Positions 41,201 through 48,925 of a stretch of DNA of 64,000 nucleotides are shown here, piece by piece. This DNA comes from Kiritimatiellia bacterium (GTDB lineage: Bacteria > Verrucomicrobiota > Kiritimatiellia > RFP12 > UBA1067). Under the pieces are notes generated by a model that had not been told where the DNA came from, made no database searches, and saw only the letters and a list, made by a program, of their open reading frames with translations. The stretch is from contig JAFRBA010000280.1 of the NCBI GenBank assembly GCA_017405115.1, positions 8,631-72,630 of the forward strand. The letters are read 5' to 3'. Both the position numbers and the translations under genes were made by a program. The first letter of the stretch is position 1. Every line of letters starts with the position of its first letter.

Positions 41201-42007
41201 GATGTCGTTCGCGTACTTCGAGCGCTGCGAGGGCAGGAGCTCCAGCTCCTCCTTGCGCGGCCCGATCGGATAGCTCGTCCAGTAGTTCTTGTGGTGGTCG
41301 AAGCCGAGGTGCATCGAGGGCGGGAACTGGATCTGGTAGTCGTCTCCGCAGTGTACGGAAACGTTAGCCCAGTAGATCATCGACTCGATCCACGGCTGGC
41401 GGTTCATGAACACGTTCTCCGCGCGCAGCACGGCGCGGTCGGGGAGAAGCGAGAGGCCGATCGTCCACTTCAGGCGGCGGCGGAGTTCCGTCTCGCCGAA
41501 CCAGATCGTCTTCGATCCGTCCTTGTTCTCGACGAGGCGCCAGTCGATCGGCATCGCCGTAGTGGCGCGGTGGTGGTGCGGGAAGTTCCACTCGACGCCG
41601 CCCGAGATCCACGCACCGAGCATTCCGATGAGCGCGGGCTTGACGACGTGCTGGCGGTAGAACGCCTCGAAGCCGGTCGCCTTGTCGGTGAAGTTGAGCA
41701 AATGCCCGCCATGTTCGGGGAGAAGCCCCATCTGAAGCCAGTCGTTCTCCAGCGTCAGGTACTTGTACGTCTCGTCCACCTTCTCGTCGTGCAGGACATC
41801 CTGCATCGGATACGGATAGACCCTGCCCTGCGCGCCCTGGTAGACGCGCCCCGTGTAGAAGAGCGGAGTCTTGTCGTATCCGCCCGGCTCGTACGTCGGC
41901 AACGTTATCGAATCTTCCCTGACGGACACCTCACCTGCAAATGCACAGAGGTGTGCGCCCATTGCGCACACAGCCGCCAATACAACTTGTCCATTCTTCT
42001 TCGACAT
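38279..42007 (-). CDS. Secreted DUF5107 plus TPR glycan-associated protein, with many inserted repeats
   Basis: A 1242-residue protein: signal peptide (VVLAAVCAMGAHLCAFAG), an N-terminal DUF5107 domain with aldose-epimerase-like beta sandwich features (about 30-430: LLPEHGGHLLNF, GGVEWNFPHHH, GCWSDNQPDYSWI), and a long TPR region (about 500-1240). DUF5107/TPR proteins are found beside polysaccharide-degradation genes; a carbohydrate-binding or epimerase-like role is inferred. The TPR region carries in-frame inserts from two 56-bp REP-like elements, a 35-bp palindrome and several simple-sequence tracts, absent from normal TPR sequence. TATAAT ends 8 nt before the ATG; the gene is divergent from the XylR-like regulator. 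Confidence 0.8.
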   Translation of the reverse strand: MSKKNGQVVLAAVCAMGAHLCAFAGEVSVREDSITLPTYEPGGYDKTPLFYTGRVYQGAQGRVYPYPMQDVLHDEKVDETYKYLTLENDWLQMGLLPEHGGHLLNFTDKATGFEAFYRQHVVKPALIGMLGAWISGGVEWNFPHHHRATTAMPIDWRLVENKDGSKTIWFGETELRRRLKWTIGLSLLPDRAVLRAENVFMNRQPWIESMIYWANVSVHCGDDYQIQFPPSMHLGFDHHKNYWTSYPIGPRKEELELLPSQRSKYANDISGTMDLSWWKNFTIESRSIFGFDPDNAFMAGYDHKKNMGTAHVSNRHITVGKKFFLWGNFPEAHVWDTVLTDNDGPYLELMVGCWSDNQPDYSWIAPYETRKVEQFWFPVKGIGGVKNVTIDGAVNVDRLTPDEMLVGFHSTRVLKGCTITVGRSRRDRRAARSSNAPYQDDEVVFEEKNVSIDPNTPWCKTVKVDPSAKDQEFTASIEDESGKMFLTYTPVPEVKPEDVELPPKVENPKPPKEYTSAELAYEVGLRLDQFQNGLIDPEPYYKRALEIDPGYTKANLAMGVRLAKNGSYAEAKPYLERAVARATQNHTRALDAAPEYYLALCYRGLAETGAECQTPRASCLKRAEDLFWRCTWRLTHKKESYVEIARIAALKRDWQEALARIDDALALGQDEAKLWTMKGIFLRKLESGGVGEWRSGGVNSPTHNFNSALDRALLCDPLEYWAVVEKELGRAVSMKPPSGGIVDAALPLAAAEKNRGLKAQQLLECISDYWGIGCYDEVIALCDAALAKAAAEKPYKTEGALPLKETIAACDSYKNALFGYFKGAAILEKWKIESVKCKVGEATTAQDNNPENLVNPVKKTSASLRLCVRQTEVLSCFSAAAAMPTDYCFPDRLEEEEVLKIAADAAPELANTWYYLGCVEWNHDRKDAALADWKRCVELCEANSPTHHSPTHNSQLPTPNSSYALALRCIGFGLSHPGTYFTNTGVPSGVPSKEAYEYYLKSLEADPGNFRTLDEAGKLAERLNIPAPQRLALMEKYKATVYKYDACVLRLAYTYNAVGRYAEAHEILTTRRFHVWEGADGLLAPFVESCIGLGKAAMAKGDHKTALKYFEESTTYPANLQAGRPGDAGTEPKSRYFMAQCKKALGDAAGYKEELENSLKGWIHAGEMDYWRVKALRELGRYAEAAPLIAELRTAIKELETPQPEIINAYAKFAGDNSAMERAAKAREKASELRKLLKEIEQ
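39127..39182. repeat. GAGTTGG/GAGTGGGT simple-sequence insertion
   Basis: Tandem GAGTTGG followed by GAGTGGGTGAGTGGT units within the DUF5107 gene, translated as NSPTHHSPTHNSQLPTPNS. A related tract (GAGTGGGTGAGTTAACTCC, then CTCCACTCCTCC units) lies at 39899-39958 in the same gene. Confidence 0.65.
39409..39535. repeat. Composite simple-sequence insertion (CGCAGAGA, GACAGGATT, ACATTTTACAC tracts)
   Basis: Three adjoining tracts: repeated CGCAGAGA (about 39414-39428), TTTTTTTGACAGGATTTACA to about 39470, and ACATTTTACACTTTCAATTT units (about 39494-39530). They encode KWKIESVKCKV...NLVNPVKKTSASLRLCV in the DUF5107 protein. The second tract matches one in the GH106-type gene at 46430-46505. 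Confidence 0.65.
39768..39823. repeat. 56-bp REP-like element inside the DUF5107 gene
   Basis: GGTAG...CTACC ends with hairpins GCGGCATC/GATGCCGC and GGCGGTTTC/GAAACCGCC. It encodes GRAVSMKPPSGGIVDAALP on the minus strand, keeping the frame open. Confidence 0.8.
39899..39958. repeat. CTCCACTCC simple-sequence insertion
   Basis: GAGTGGGTGAGTTAACTCC followed by repeated CTCCACTCC/CCCAACTCC units, encoding LESGGVGEWRSGGVNSPTH in the DUF5107 protein. Confidence 0.6.
40153..40187. repeat. 35-bp palindromic insertion
   Basis: Arms AACTGGCGCG (40153-40162) and CGCGCCAGTT (40178-40187) enclose GTGTC-t-GACAC, giving a nearly complete palindrome translated within TGAECQTPRASCLKR. AACTGGCGCG recurs at about 38072 inside the neighbouring propeller gene. 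Confidence 0.65.
40693..40748. repeat. 56-bp REP-like element inside the DUF5107 gene (second copy)
   Basis: GGTAG...CTACC with hairpins GGCGCGTTC/GAACGCGCC and GGCGGTCTCG/CGAGACCGCC. Encodes GRSRRDRRAARSSNAPY at the boundary after the epimerase-like domain. Confidence 0.8.
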
Positions 42008-42015
42008 AATTTGAC

Positions 42016-42097
42016 ATTATAGCATACGCCAACCGACAGCATATACTCCATCAGCACATAAAAACATAGTCTATCGGGCAGGAACTTATGATATAAT
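42016..42097. promoter_or_regulatory. Divergent promoters with 43-bp XylR-type operator candidate (copy 2)
   Basis: Leftward TGCTATAAT (hexamer 42016-42021) serves the DUF5107 gene; rightward TGATATAAT (hexamer 42092-42097) serves the XylR-like regulator. Between them, 42045-42087 repeats the element at 38237-38279 with half-sites CCATCAGCACA and CTATCGGGCAG (period 23). The leftward -10 to element distance is 29 bp, as in copy 1. Likely binding site of the adjacent regulator. Confidence 0.6.
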
Positions 42098-42106
42098 ACA
42101 TCGTCA

Positions 42107-43279
42107 ATGGACATCGTTCTCTTCTTTCAGTCGACTACGCGCAAGAGCTGGCAGCGGAAACTCGCCGGGGTGCATCGCTTCGCACAGGGACGGAACTGGT
42201 TCGTGCAGGTCGTCGAGCGGTTCGCGACGCCGGCCGAGATCCGACGGGCCATGAAGACATGGGCACCGGTCGGATGCCTCGTTGACCGCGCGATGAGCAG
42301 CGGCATTGCGCCGGACTCCGTGTTCAGGGACATTCCGACGGTCTATCTAGACCAGGACCCGCGCAAACGCTCGCGGAGGCATCCCTGCCTTCTGCACGAC
42401 TCCGCCGCGTCCGCCGCGCTCGCAGGAGCTGAGCTGCTGAAAAGGGAATGCCGGTCATACGCCTACATCGGCATGGAGAGGGACGTCCACTGGGACAAGC
42501 CGAGGCGCGAGCGGTTCAAGGCCGAGGTGCGCAATGCCAGGCGCCCCTTCTTCGTTCTTCCCCGCACGGGGCTGGAGGAGGCCATCGCAGCGCTGCCGAA
42601 GCCATGCGGGATACTCGGCGCAAACGACTACTGTGCCATGGAAGCGTACTATGCCGCAACAAAAGTCGGGCTGGCGATTCCAGACGAGGTGGCCATCGCG
42701 GGCATCGACAACGACGAGCACTTCTGCGAAACCGTGTCGCCGGGCCTGACGAGCGTCGAGCCAGATTTCGAGGGAGCGGGCTACCGCCTCGCCCAGCTGC
42801 TCGCCGAGGAAATCGACCGCAGGCACCACGAGGCGCAATCCCGCCACGCCCGTCCCTCTGGTCACTCGCGTCCCTCCGGTCCCTGCGCCCGCACCGAGCA
42901 CTACGGGCCGCTGAGGGTCGTGCGCCGCGGTTCGACGGCAAACGCGCCGGGGCAGAGCCCATCCGTCAGACGCGCGCTCGAATACATACGCCGCCACGCA
43001 TGCGAAGACTCGATACGGCTGGACGCCGTCGTCTCCGAAATGGGATGTTCACGGCGGCTGGCGACGCTCCGGTTCAAGAAGGAGACCGGCCGGACCATGC
43101 TTGAGGAAATCCACGAACACCGCATACGAACAGCCTGCGAACTCCTTGCCGGCGGACGCCTGCCGATCGCGACAGTGGTTGCTCAATGCGGCTACCGCTC
43201 AGACGGATTCGCAAAGAAGCTCTTTCTCTCCCACACAGGCATGACGATGCGCGAATACCGCAACTCGCAGCATAAATAA
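42107..43279 (+). CDS. XylR-like AraC-family transcriptional regulator
   Basis: A 390-residue regulator with a LacI-type periplasmic-binding sugar domain (about 1-245; CGILGANDYCAMEAYYAATKVGLAIPDEVAIAGIDNDE) and a C-terminal AraC double helix-turn-helix (about 285-390; VVSEMGCSRRLATLRFKKETGRTMLEEI and VVAQCGYRSDGFAKKLFLSHTG). This is the architecture and length of XylR, the xylose-responsive activator. The linker (about 245-275, RHARPSGHSRPSGPCARTEHY) is extended by a GTCCCTC repeat tract. The ATG is 9 nt past TATAAT. It probably activates the two divergent/nearby glycan genes and may regulate itself. Confidence 0.88.
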   Translation: MDIVLFFQSTTRKSWQRKLAGVHRFAQGRNWFVQVVERFATPAEIRRAMKTWAPVGCLVDRAMSSGIAPDSVFRDIPTVYLDQDPRKRSRRHPCLLHDSAASAALAGAELLKRECRSYAYIGMERDVHWDKPRRERFKAEVRNARRPFFVLPRTGLEEAIAALPKPCGILGANDYCAMEAYYAATKVGLAIPDEVAIAGIDNDEHFCETVSPGLTSVEPDFEGAGYRLAQLLAEEIDRRHHEAQSRHARPSGHSRPSGPCARTEHYGPLRVVRRGSTANAPGQSPSVRRALEYIRRHACEDSIRLDAVVSEMGCSRRLATLRFKKETGRTMLEEIHEHRIRTACELLAGGRLPIATVVAQCGYRSDGFAKKLFLSHTGMTMREYRNSQHK

Positions 43280-43292
43280 GGAAAACTCGAAA

Positions 43293-44069
43293 ATGAAGAC
43301 ACTCCAATCTTGTCTTGAACCGATATGCAACCTCGCCCGCGAATGCGGACAGTTCATAAAAGACGCAGACAGAAGCCATCTACACATCGACCAAAAATGC
43401 GGACGGGCGAATTTCGTCACGGAATACGACAGGAAAGTGCAGGAGCGGCTGAGGGCGGGATTGCTTGAACTCATTCCGGACGCACGATTCATCGGCGAGG
43501 AGGGTTCTGCCCAGGAATTCTCGCCAACCGGAAAGTTCTTTATAGTCGATCCCATCGACGGCACAACCAACTTCATCAAGGACTACCGCGCAAGCTGCAT
43601 TTCCATCGCACTCGTCGTCGACGGCACGGCAGAGCTCGGCGTCATCTACAATCCGTATTCGGACGAGATGTTCTCGGCGATGCGCGACGGCGGTGCCTTC
43701 TGCAACGGAAACCGCCTGCACGTTTCGTCCGAGCCACTTGAAAACGCACTTGTCATCTTCGGGACGTCGCCATACCGCGAAGACCTGACAGACCGGTCGT
43801 TCAATCTGGCCTGCGCCTATTTCAAGAAGGCGGTGGATGTCAGGCGCAGCGGATCGGCAGCGCTGGACATGTGCTCGATCGCGGCAGGCCGCGCAGAGCT
43901 GTTCTTCGAGCTTTCCCTCTCGCCATGGGACTATGCGGCAGGCGCTCTGATCGTGAAAGAGGCCGGCGGGCTTGTCAGCGACATCGACGGCAGAGAACTC
44001 GCCTACGACCGCCCATGCTCCGTCGTCGCCAGAAACGCTGTCGTGCAAACGATTCCTCTCGGCGCATGA
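43293..44069 (+). CDS. Inositol monophosphatase family phosphatase (SuhB-like)
   Basis: A 258-residue Mg-dependent phosphatase. Metal-binding motifs are GEE (E69-E70), DPIDGTTNF (D86-D89 region) and WDYAAGALIVKEAGG. The family includes inositol monophosphatase, histidinol-phosphatase HisN and SuhB; the exact substrate is not resolved. It follows the XylR-like gene by 13 bp on the same strand and may share its transcript; convergent with the pseudouridine synthase gene 45 bp away. Confidence 0.9.
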   Translation: MKTLQSCLEPICNLARECGQFIKDADRSHLHIDQKCGRANFVTEYDRKVQERLRAGLLELIPDARFIGEEGSAQEFSPTGKFFIVDPIDGTTNFIKDYRASCISIALVVDGTAELGVIYNPYSDEMFSAMRDGGAFCNGNRLHVSSEPLENALVIFGTSPYREDLTDRSFNLACAYFKKAVDVRRSGSAALDMCSIAAGRAELFFELSLSPWDYAAGALIVKEAGGLVSDIDGRELAYDRPCSVVARNAVVQTIPLGA

Positions 44070-44114
44070 ATTCATCATTGCGCCGGCCTGCGCCCATTCG
44101 CGCTTTCGCCGCGC

Positions 44115-45056
44115 CTACGGACGCCTCTTGCCCATGCCGAAGAGGCGCAGCGCGGCGCGGAAGTCGGCCGGGAGCGGCGAGTGCGCGCGGATGGAGCGGC
44201 GGGGGTCCAGAGGGTCGGGAAGCTCGAGCGACGAGGCGTGGAGCATCTGCCGCGGCACCTGCATGAGCCTGGGGTCGCGCGCGGACTTCAGTCCGAACGT
44301 GCGGTCGCCGACAATCGGGAACCTGATGGACGCGAGATGGCGGCGTATCTGGTTCGTGCGCCCCGTCTCGATGCGCACGCGCAGGAACGACGCGTCCGCC
44401 GAGACGGCCTCGCGCGTCACGCGCGAGACGGCCGGCTGGCCGTCCACGGGCGAGTCGATGACTTCGTGCGGATGCGGCATGCGCCCCACTGCGATCGCAT
44501 GGTACGTCTTCGCCACGCGGTGCGTCTTGAACATCTCCACGGCCGCCCTGAAGGCCTCCTCGTCCGCCGCAAAGAGAAGGCACCCCGTCGTGTCCCGGTC
44601 GAGCCGGTGCACCGCGACAAGGCCGGGCTGCGCCTCCTGCTCGCGCAGCAGCGCCTCCACGGAGCCCGGCGAATCGCAGCTAAGGAGCCCCGCGGGCTTG
44701 TCGCACACAAGATACCTTTCGCCGCGCCAAAGAACGCGCACATGGCGCTTCAGGGGCTGCTTCGCGGGCGCGGAAGGCACAGTCCCGCGGCAGGGCGCGG
44801 ACGACGCGCGGCCCTGGGCCTTCGCGCCGCGGACGACGCGCTCCGGCAGCTCGACGCGGTCGCCGACCCGCAGCCTGTACCCCGCCATCCACACGCAGTT
44901 GCGGTTGACCCATACGCTGCGGCCGTCGATGACCGCCTTGGCCGCGCGGCGCGACAGGGAGAAGCGCTGCGCGAGGAAGTCCTGCAGCACGGCGGGGTCC
45001 GACCGGCCGACCATGAGCGAGACGATGCCCGTCGTTCGCTGGGGGGCGCCGCGCAC
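44115..45056 (-). CDS. RluA-family pseudouridine synthase
   Basis: A 313-residue RNA pseudouridine synthase with an N-terminal S4 RNA-binding domain (about 20-75: LAQRFSLSRRAAKAVIDGRSVWVN) and catalytic core with D153 in HRLDRDTTG. RTNQIRRHL is also present. RluC/RluD/TruC-type substrate cannot be assigned. A basic linker (about 76-105) separates the domains. The start is GTG at 45056, chosen for a GAAGGA Shine-Dalgarno overlapping the end of the PAS gene; it is 2 bp downstream of that gene. Confidence 0.92.
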   Translation of the reverse strand: MRGAPQRTTGIVSLMVGRSDPAVLQDFLAQRFSLSRRAAKAVIDGRSVWVNRNCVWMAGYRLRVGDRVELPERVVRGAKAQGRASSAPCRGTVPSAPAKQPLKRHVRVLWRGERYLVCDKPAGLLSCDSPGSVEALLREQEAQPGLVAVHRLDRDTTGCLLFAADEEAFRAAVEMFKTHRVAKTYHAIAVGRMPHPHEVIDSPVDGQPAVSRVTREAVSADASFLRVRIETGRTNQIRRHLASIRFPIVGDRTFGLKSARDPRLMQVPRQMLHASSLELPDPLDPRRSIRAHSPLPADFRAALRLFGMGKRRP

Positions 45057-45058
45057 AA

Positions 45059-45775
45059 TCAGTCCTTCTGCAGAAGGCTGCCGACTACGCCGTGGACCTT
45101 GTGGCCGTGGAGGTTGGGGGCCAGCACGATCTCGACCTCCTCGCGGTCCTCGCCGTCGCCCTCCGCGACGATTCCGGTAACCGTCTTCTCGCCGTCGAGC
45201 GCCTTGCGGAAGTTGGCCGGCATCGGGTCGTCGTCCATGAAATCGGAGAATACGTGCTTGCGGGCGTCTTCCAGGCTCTCAAGGCCAAACATCTCGAGGA
45301 ACGCGTCGTTCGCCTCGCAGATCCTCCCGTCGGCGTCGCAGGCGAAGAGCGCGCTCTGCGCGACCTGGAAGGCGCTCGCCTTGGCGCGGAACGCGTTCAT
45401 GTAGGCGCGGCGGCGCTCCACGTTGCGGATCGTGAAGATGAGGTCGCCGGGGTTCATCAGGTCTATCGACGAGACGGCTACCTCGCACGCGACCTTCCGC
45501 CCGTCCTTCGCCACGCCGTTGGCGTCGATCACGACATGGCGGTCGCACTCCAGCCCCTTGCGGATGCGGAGGACGACGTCCTGCTTGAGCCCGGGTATGA
45601 ACATCGACACCGGACGGTCCAGCACTTCGTCGAACTCGTAGCCGAAGTACTCCACCGTGCGCGGGTTGACCTCGATGATGTGCCCGTTTGGGTCTGTGAT
45701 CACGACGGCATCGTACATCCCCGCCAGGAACTGGCGGAAAAGCGAGCGTCTGTCCTTTGGTACGAATAGTGGCAT
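45059..45775 (-). CDS. Double PAS-domain protein
   Basis: A 238-residue cytosolic protein made of two PAS domains: residues about 15-120 (DAVVITDPNGHIIEVNPRTVEYFGYEFDEVL, complete with S-box motif) and 130-200 (SALFACDADGRICEANDAFLEMFGLESLEDA). No kinase, GGDEF or helix-turn-helix output domain is present, so it is probably a sensor partner that acts through protein contact. TGGTATAAT ends 11 nt before the ATG. Co-transcribed with the pseudouridine synthase gene. Confidence 0.85.
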   Translation of the reverse strand: MPLFVPKDRRSLFRQFLAGMYDAVVITDPNGHIIEVNPRTVEYFGYEFDEVLDRPVSMFIPGLKQDVVLRIRKGLECDRHVVIDANGVAKDGRKVACEVAVSSIDLMNPGDLIFTIRNVERRRAYMNAFRAKASAFQVAQSALFACDADGRICEANDAFLEMFGLESLEDARKHVFSDFMDDDPMPANFRKALDGEKTVTGIVAEGDGEDREEVEIVLAPNLHGHKVHGVVGSLLQKD

Positions 45776-45786
45776 ATCTGGCGCAC

Positions 45787-45795
45787 ATTATACCA
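45787..45795 (-). promoter_or_regulatory. Extended -10 promoter of the PAS gene
   Basis: Perfect TGGTATAAT; predicted leader of 3-5 nt. Confidence 0.55.
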
Positions 45796-45871
45796 CATCA
45801 GACGCATGTCGTGCAAATACGCCCCGGACACGAAATGCATTTTCCACCTCGTTTGCGAACCACCAGCCTTG

Positions 45872-48800
45872 CTACTTTAAGGCTTCACAAAGTCCCTCAG
45901 ATTCCGCTCTTAGAAACCTGACTGGGCCGAGTAGGCCAGACGGGCGAAGCTTCGCGCCAGGCACTAGGCACGGCGGCGTCCGTCCGCCGACGTTCCACAC
46001 CGTCCATGTCTTGCGCTTCCCTGGCGGCTGGACAAAATCATAGGCAAGGCGGTTGAACCATGTCGACGTCACCTCGACGCGAATCTCGTTAACCACCTTC
46101 TTCGCATACGGCGCAATGTCGCAACGATATGGCTCCGCCCACAATGCGGCCACTTCGTGTCCGTTCACGAATACTCGCGCAAAATCGCGCACTTCGCCAA
46201 GGTCTAGCATCATGCAAACCCTTTCATCCGGCCCACATTCTACATTCTCCATTTTCAATTCTACATTCGCCGTATATGTCGCCGTGCCGGAAAATGCCCG
46301 CCCCTCTTCGGAAACGCCCGGCAAGTCCTTCCATGGCACAAGGTGGTCGAGTTCAATCCGCTCCGGCGCACCCCATCCAGGCGGAAACGACAACGTCCAG
46401 GAATCAAGCGAAACGGGAGCGTTTTTTTTGACAGGATTAACAAGATTAACAGAATTGTCCTGTTCTCCCAATCGTGTAAATCCTGTCAATCCTGTCGAGA
46501 AAAAGAATCCTGCAGGAGAGTAGTTGATAAGCCGCGTCTCGAACGGCGCAAGGTCGAGCGCCAGCGTCTTCTCGCCATGTTGCGTCGAGAACGTCACCTC
46601 GCCTGAATACCCCTTCTCATCTGCCGCGACAAAGAAGCAATCGGAATCGCCGTCGACGCGATGGTACCAAAGCAAATTAGGTGTTGCCACTATCTGTGGC
46701 TTCAACCCCGCAACCGCCGCATCTGCGGAACCCAACACTACGCGCCCGCCCTTCGCGGCAAGTTCTTCAAGCCGCGCATGCGTCTCTTGCGCAACGGCAA
46801 CGGACGGCGGCACCCATATCGCCGCGTACGACATGCCATCCGGCAACGCGAAGCGTCCGTCCTTGACATCAAGGCGATTGAAGAGAGCGTCCGCATTCAA
46901 ATAGTCGCACTTGAACCCATCAGGGAAATACTCGAGTTCGTCCGGCTTGTGGTCGAGGTCGTCGCCAAGGTAGCGCAAAGCGTCGACGACGGGCTTGCCG
47001 CGTTCGAGGAACGCGCAGCAATTCGCAGTCCAGTCGGTAAACGACCGCATGAACGGCCACCATGTCTGCCCGCGAACAAACGGCGTGCCAATGTACGAGC
47101 CGAAGCTCGTCCCCGGAACTCGCCCGTCGGTCTGCGGATTGTGGGTGCATGTATGAAAGACAAGATGCGTGACTCCACGCGCGAAATGCCTGACCGCCTG
47201 TTCCTTCAAGGTGCGGAAGTTCTCGTCCCATGTAAGCGACATGCTCGTAAACGCCTCGCAGTCTACGCGACGCTTGCCGTATAGATGCGCTGCCGAGACG
47301 CAGGGGCGGACCGGCTTGAAGTTGGGGTGCCCCACACCTCCCCTGTCCAGCGGATACGGCTGCCAGAACTCGCACATGGGCGTGTCGCAGTACTTCCAGT
47401 ATTCGAGGATGTCGCCCGGCACCACGTCGCCAAAGGCGGTTTCGTACACTACGGAAAGCCCCTTCGCATGCGCAAGCTCCGCCATACGACCATAGTAGTT
47501 CTTCGTAATGAGACTAGAAATCGTACGCCGCCAGTCCAAAAGGATCCTTTCCGTCTCCGCAGGAGAGTCCAGAACCCATCCGAACACCGCCGGCAGAATC
47601 GTCTTCACGTCATACCCGTTCGCCTCGCGGAACCATTCCGGCATCCGCCATGTCCATGTCTGGCGCTCGCACTCCCAGCTGTCAACAATCATGCCGTTCA
47701 GTTTTCCGCCAGCGAGCGGACCGTCCACCAGCCGTCCAATGTAGCCCGCGAAATTCGCCTCTATTCCGCGAGGGTCGAGCTTGTCGCACTCCCAGCCGGT
47801 CGCCTCCTTCGGCGCGGGAGCGTTCACTTTCTTCATGTTGACATGCCCGACGCGCAGAACAGTCCAGTTCCCCGTAAGCACGTCGCCCGGCCTTACCACC
47901 CGCACCGCATTGCGCGGCACATACGCCGCCACGTCCTGCCGTGGCGCAGGACGCTTCAGCAGCCCACGCAACACATGCCCCGCCTTGCCTTCCCAATTGT
48001 CGAGACGAGCGGCGGAATGCAGTTTCACAAACGGCAGCTTTATCGAATGCGGCGCCGTCATCGTCAGCCGCCAAGTCGCCGCCTCGCAGTGCGTAGCGAC
48101 GACGCCCCCGTCGTCGCACCCCCCGCACGCAACCGAAAACGGCACCTTGTCCTGCCAGCATCCCTGCGGATAGTCCACGTCGCAGACGATCTTCCATCCA
48201 GATTCCGTCTTGGCTTCAAACAAAACATGCGTATCTGGATTGTACGACCATGCGTGGTTCAGTTGGCTCGGAGACGGAAGCTCTAACGTACGAATTGTTA
48301 CCGGATCTTCAAAATGGAACACGCGAACGTTCCCATTCGTCTCGATGGCACATGGCAGGACGCAATCACCGAGAGCGCCTTCCGGCGTCGGAAAAGCAAG
48401 ATAGCACACATCCTGCCAGTCGCTGTCTGCGTCACAATACTCCTCCGGAATCGGAATGTCAGGAACGGTAGGGCGGCGTGTCCCCACGCCGCCGCATCTC
48501 GCGCACACCAACTTCCGCATGGCGTTCGACGGCGCAATCCACGGCCCACCGCTCATCGACCATCCCGGGCAGTTCTGCATCTTGAACGTCAAGCCTAGCC
48601 GCGCACATTCGTCGGCGGCATGCGCGACAAGATCGTCCCACTTCGGGCTGAGGCACGGAATCTGCTCGGCGACTCCGTCCCACGCCTCTGCTTCGCCCCA
48701 CTGCCCGTGAAAGAACTGTATTCCGCCGAACCCGGCATCCTTCAGCGCCTCCAGGTCGGCAGTCAGCCCCGCCTTGGACACATTGCCGCCGATTATATGA

Positions 48801-48889
48801 AACCACGTCTCGGGGCGACTGTCCGCGCCCGCCGTCGCGTATGTCACCGTAACCGCCGCCGCAAGAATTGTTCCGCATAGAGTTCTCAT
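45872..48889 (-). CDS. Secreted GH106-like glycoside hydrolase (alpha-L-rhamnosidase type)
   Basis: A 1005-residue exported enzyme. After the signal peptide (MRTLCGTILAAAVTVTYATAGA) come GH106-like landmarks: WFHIIGGNVSKAGLTADLEAL, GGIQFFHGQ, NCPGWSMSGGPWI and, C-terminally, a jelly-roll (FARVFVNGHEVAALWAEPYRCDI). GH106 enzymes release L-rhamnose from pectic or sulfated glycans. Catalytic residues were not assigned individually. It is the last gene of the long operon from 59522. It contains in-frame inserts of a half REP element (48467-48493) and a simple-sequence tract (46430-46505). An ATG at 48916 is also in frame. Confidence 0.8.
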   Translation of the reverse strand: MRTLCGTILAAAVTVTYATAGADSRPETWFHIIGGNVSKAGLTADLEALKDAGFGGIQFFHGQWGEAEAWDGVAEQIPCLSPKWDDLVAHAADECARLGLTFKMQNCPGWSMSGGPWIAPSNAMRKLVCARCGGVGTRRPTVPDIPIPEEYCDADSDWQDVCYLAFPTPEGALGDCVLPCAIETNGNVRVFHFEDPVTIRTLELPSPSQLNHAWSYNPDTHVLFEAKTESGWKIVCDVDYPQGCWQDKVPFSVACGGCDDGGVVATHCEAATWRLTMTAPHSIKLPFVKLHSAARLDNWEGKAGHVLRGLLKRPAPRQDVAAYVPRNAVRVVRPGDVLTGNWTVLRVGHVNMKKVNAPAPKEATGWECDKLDPRGIEANFAGYIGRLVDGPLAGGKLNGMIVDSWECERQTWTWRMPEWFREANGYDVKTILPAVFGWVLDSPAETERILLDWRRTISSLITKNYYGRMAELAHAKGLSVVYETAFGDVVPGDILEYWKYCDTPMCEFWQPYPLDRGGVGHPNFKPVRPCVSAAHLYGKRRVDCEAFTSMSLTWDENFRTLKEQAVRHFARGVTHLVFHTCTHNPQTDGRVPGTSFGSYIGTPFVRGQTWWPFMRSFTDWTANCCAFLERGKPVVDALRYLGDDLDHKPDELEYFPDGFKCDYLNADALFNRLDVKDGRFALPDGMSYAAIWVPPSVAVAQETHARLEELAAKGGRVVLGSADAAVAGLKPQIVATPNLLWYHRVDGDSDCFFVAADEKGYSGEVTFSTQHGEKTLALDLAPFETRLINYSPAGFFFSTGLTGFTRLGEQDNSVNLVNPVKKNAPVSLDSWTLSFPPGWGAPERIELDHLVPWKDLPGVSEEGRAFSGTATYTANVELKMENVECGPDERVCMMLDLGEVRDFARVFVNGHEVAALWAEPYRCDIAPYAKKVVNEIRVEVTSTWFNRLAYDFVQPPGKRKTWTVWNVGGRTPPCLVPGAKLRPSGLLGPVRFLRAESEGLCEALK
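46235..46272. repeat. ATTCTACATTCTCC simple-sequence insertion
   Basis: CATTCTACATTCTCCATTTTC units in the GH106-like gene, encoding VELKMENVEC. Same style as the tracts in priA and the DUF5107 gene. Confidence 0.5.
46430..46505. repeat. GACAGGATT...AATCCTGTC insertion in the GH106-like gene
   Basis: TTTTTTTTGACAGGATTAAC at one end and AATCCTGTCAATCCTGTCGA at the other form an inverted pair. Encoded peptide: FFFSTGLTGFTRLGEQDNSV then NLVNPVKK. The NLVNPVKK part is shared with the DUF5107 gene (39428-39470). Confidence 0.65.
48467..48493. repeat. Half REP-like element in the GH106-like gene
   Basis: GGTAGGGCGGCGTG with its inverse CACGCCGCC; only the first hairpin of the 56-bp element is present. 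Encodes GGVGTRRPT in place, within an otherwise conserved region following MRKLVCARC. Confidence 0.6.
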
Positions 48890-48890
48890 T
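48847..48890. repeat. 44-bp direct repeat covering the GH106 signal-peptide start
   Basis: This stretch, which holds the first codons of the GH106-like gene, recurs with one mismatch at 50122-50165, on the other side of the YhhN/DUF998 membrane-protein gene. Confidence 0.75.
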
Positions 48891-48925
48891 GTGTATTCGC
48901 TCCTCAAAATGCTCAAAGTGACAGA

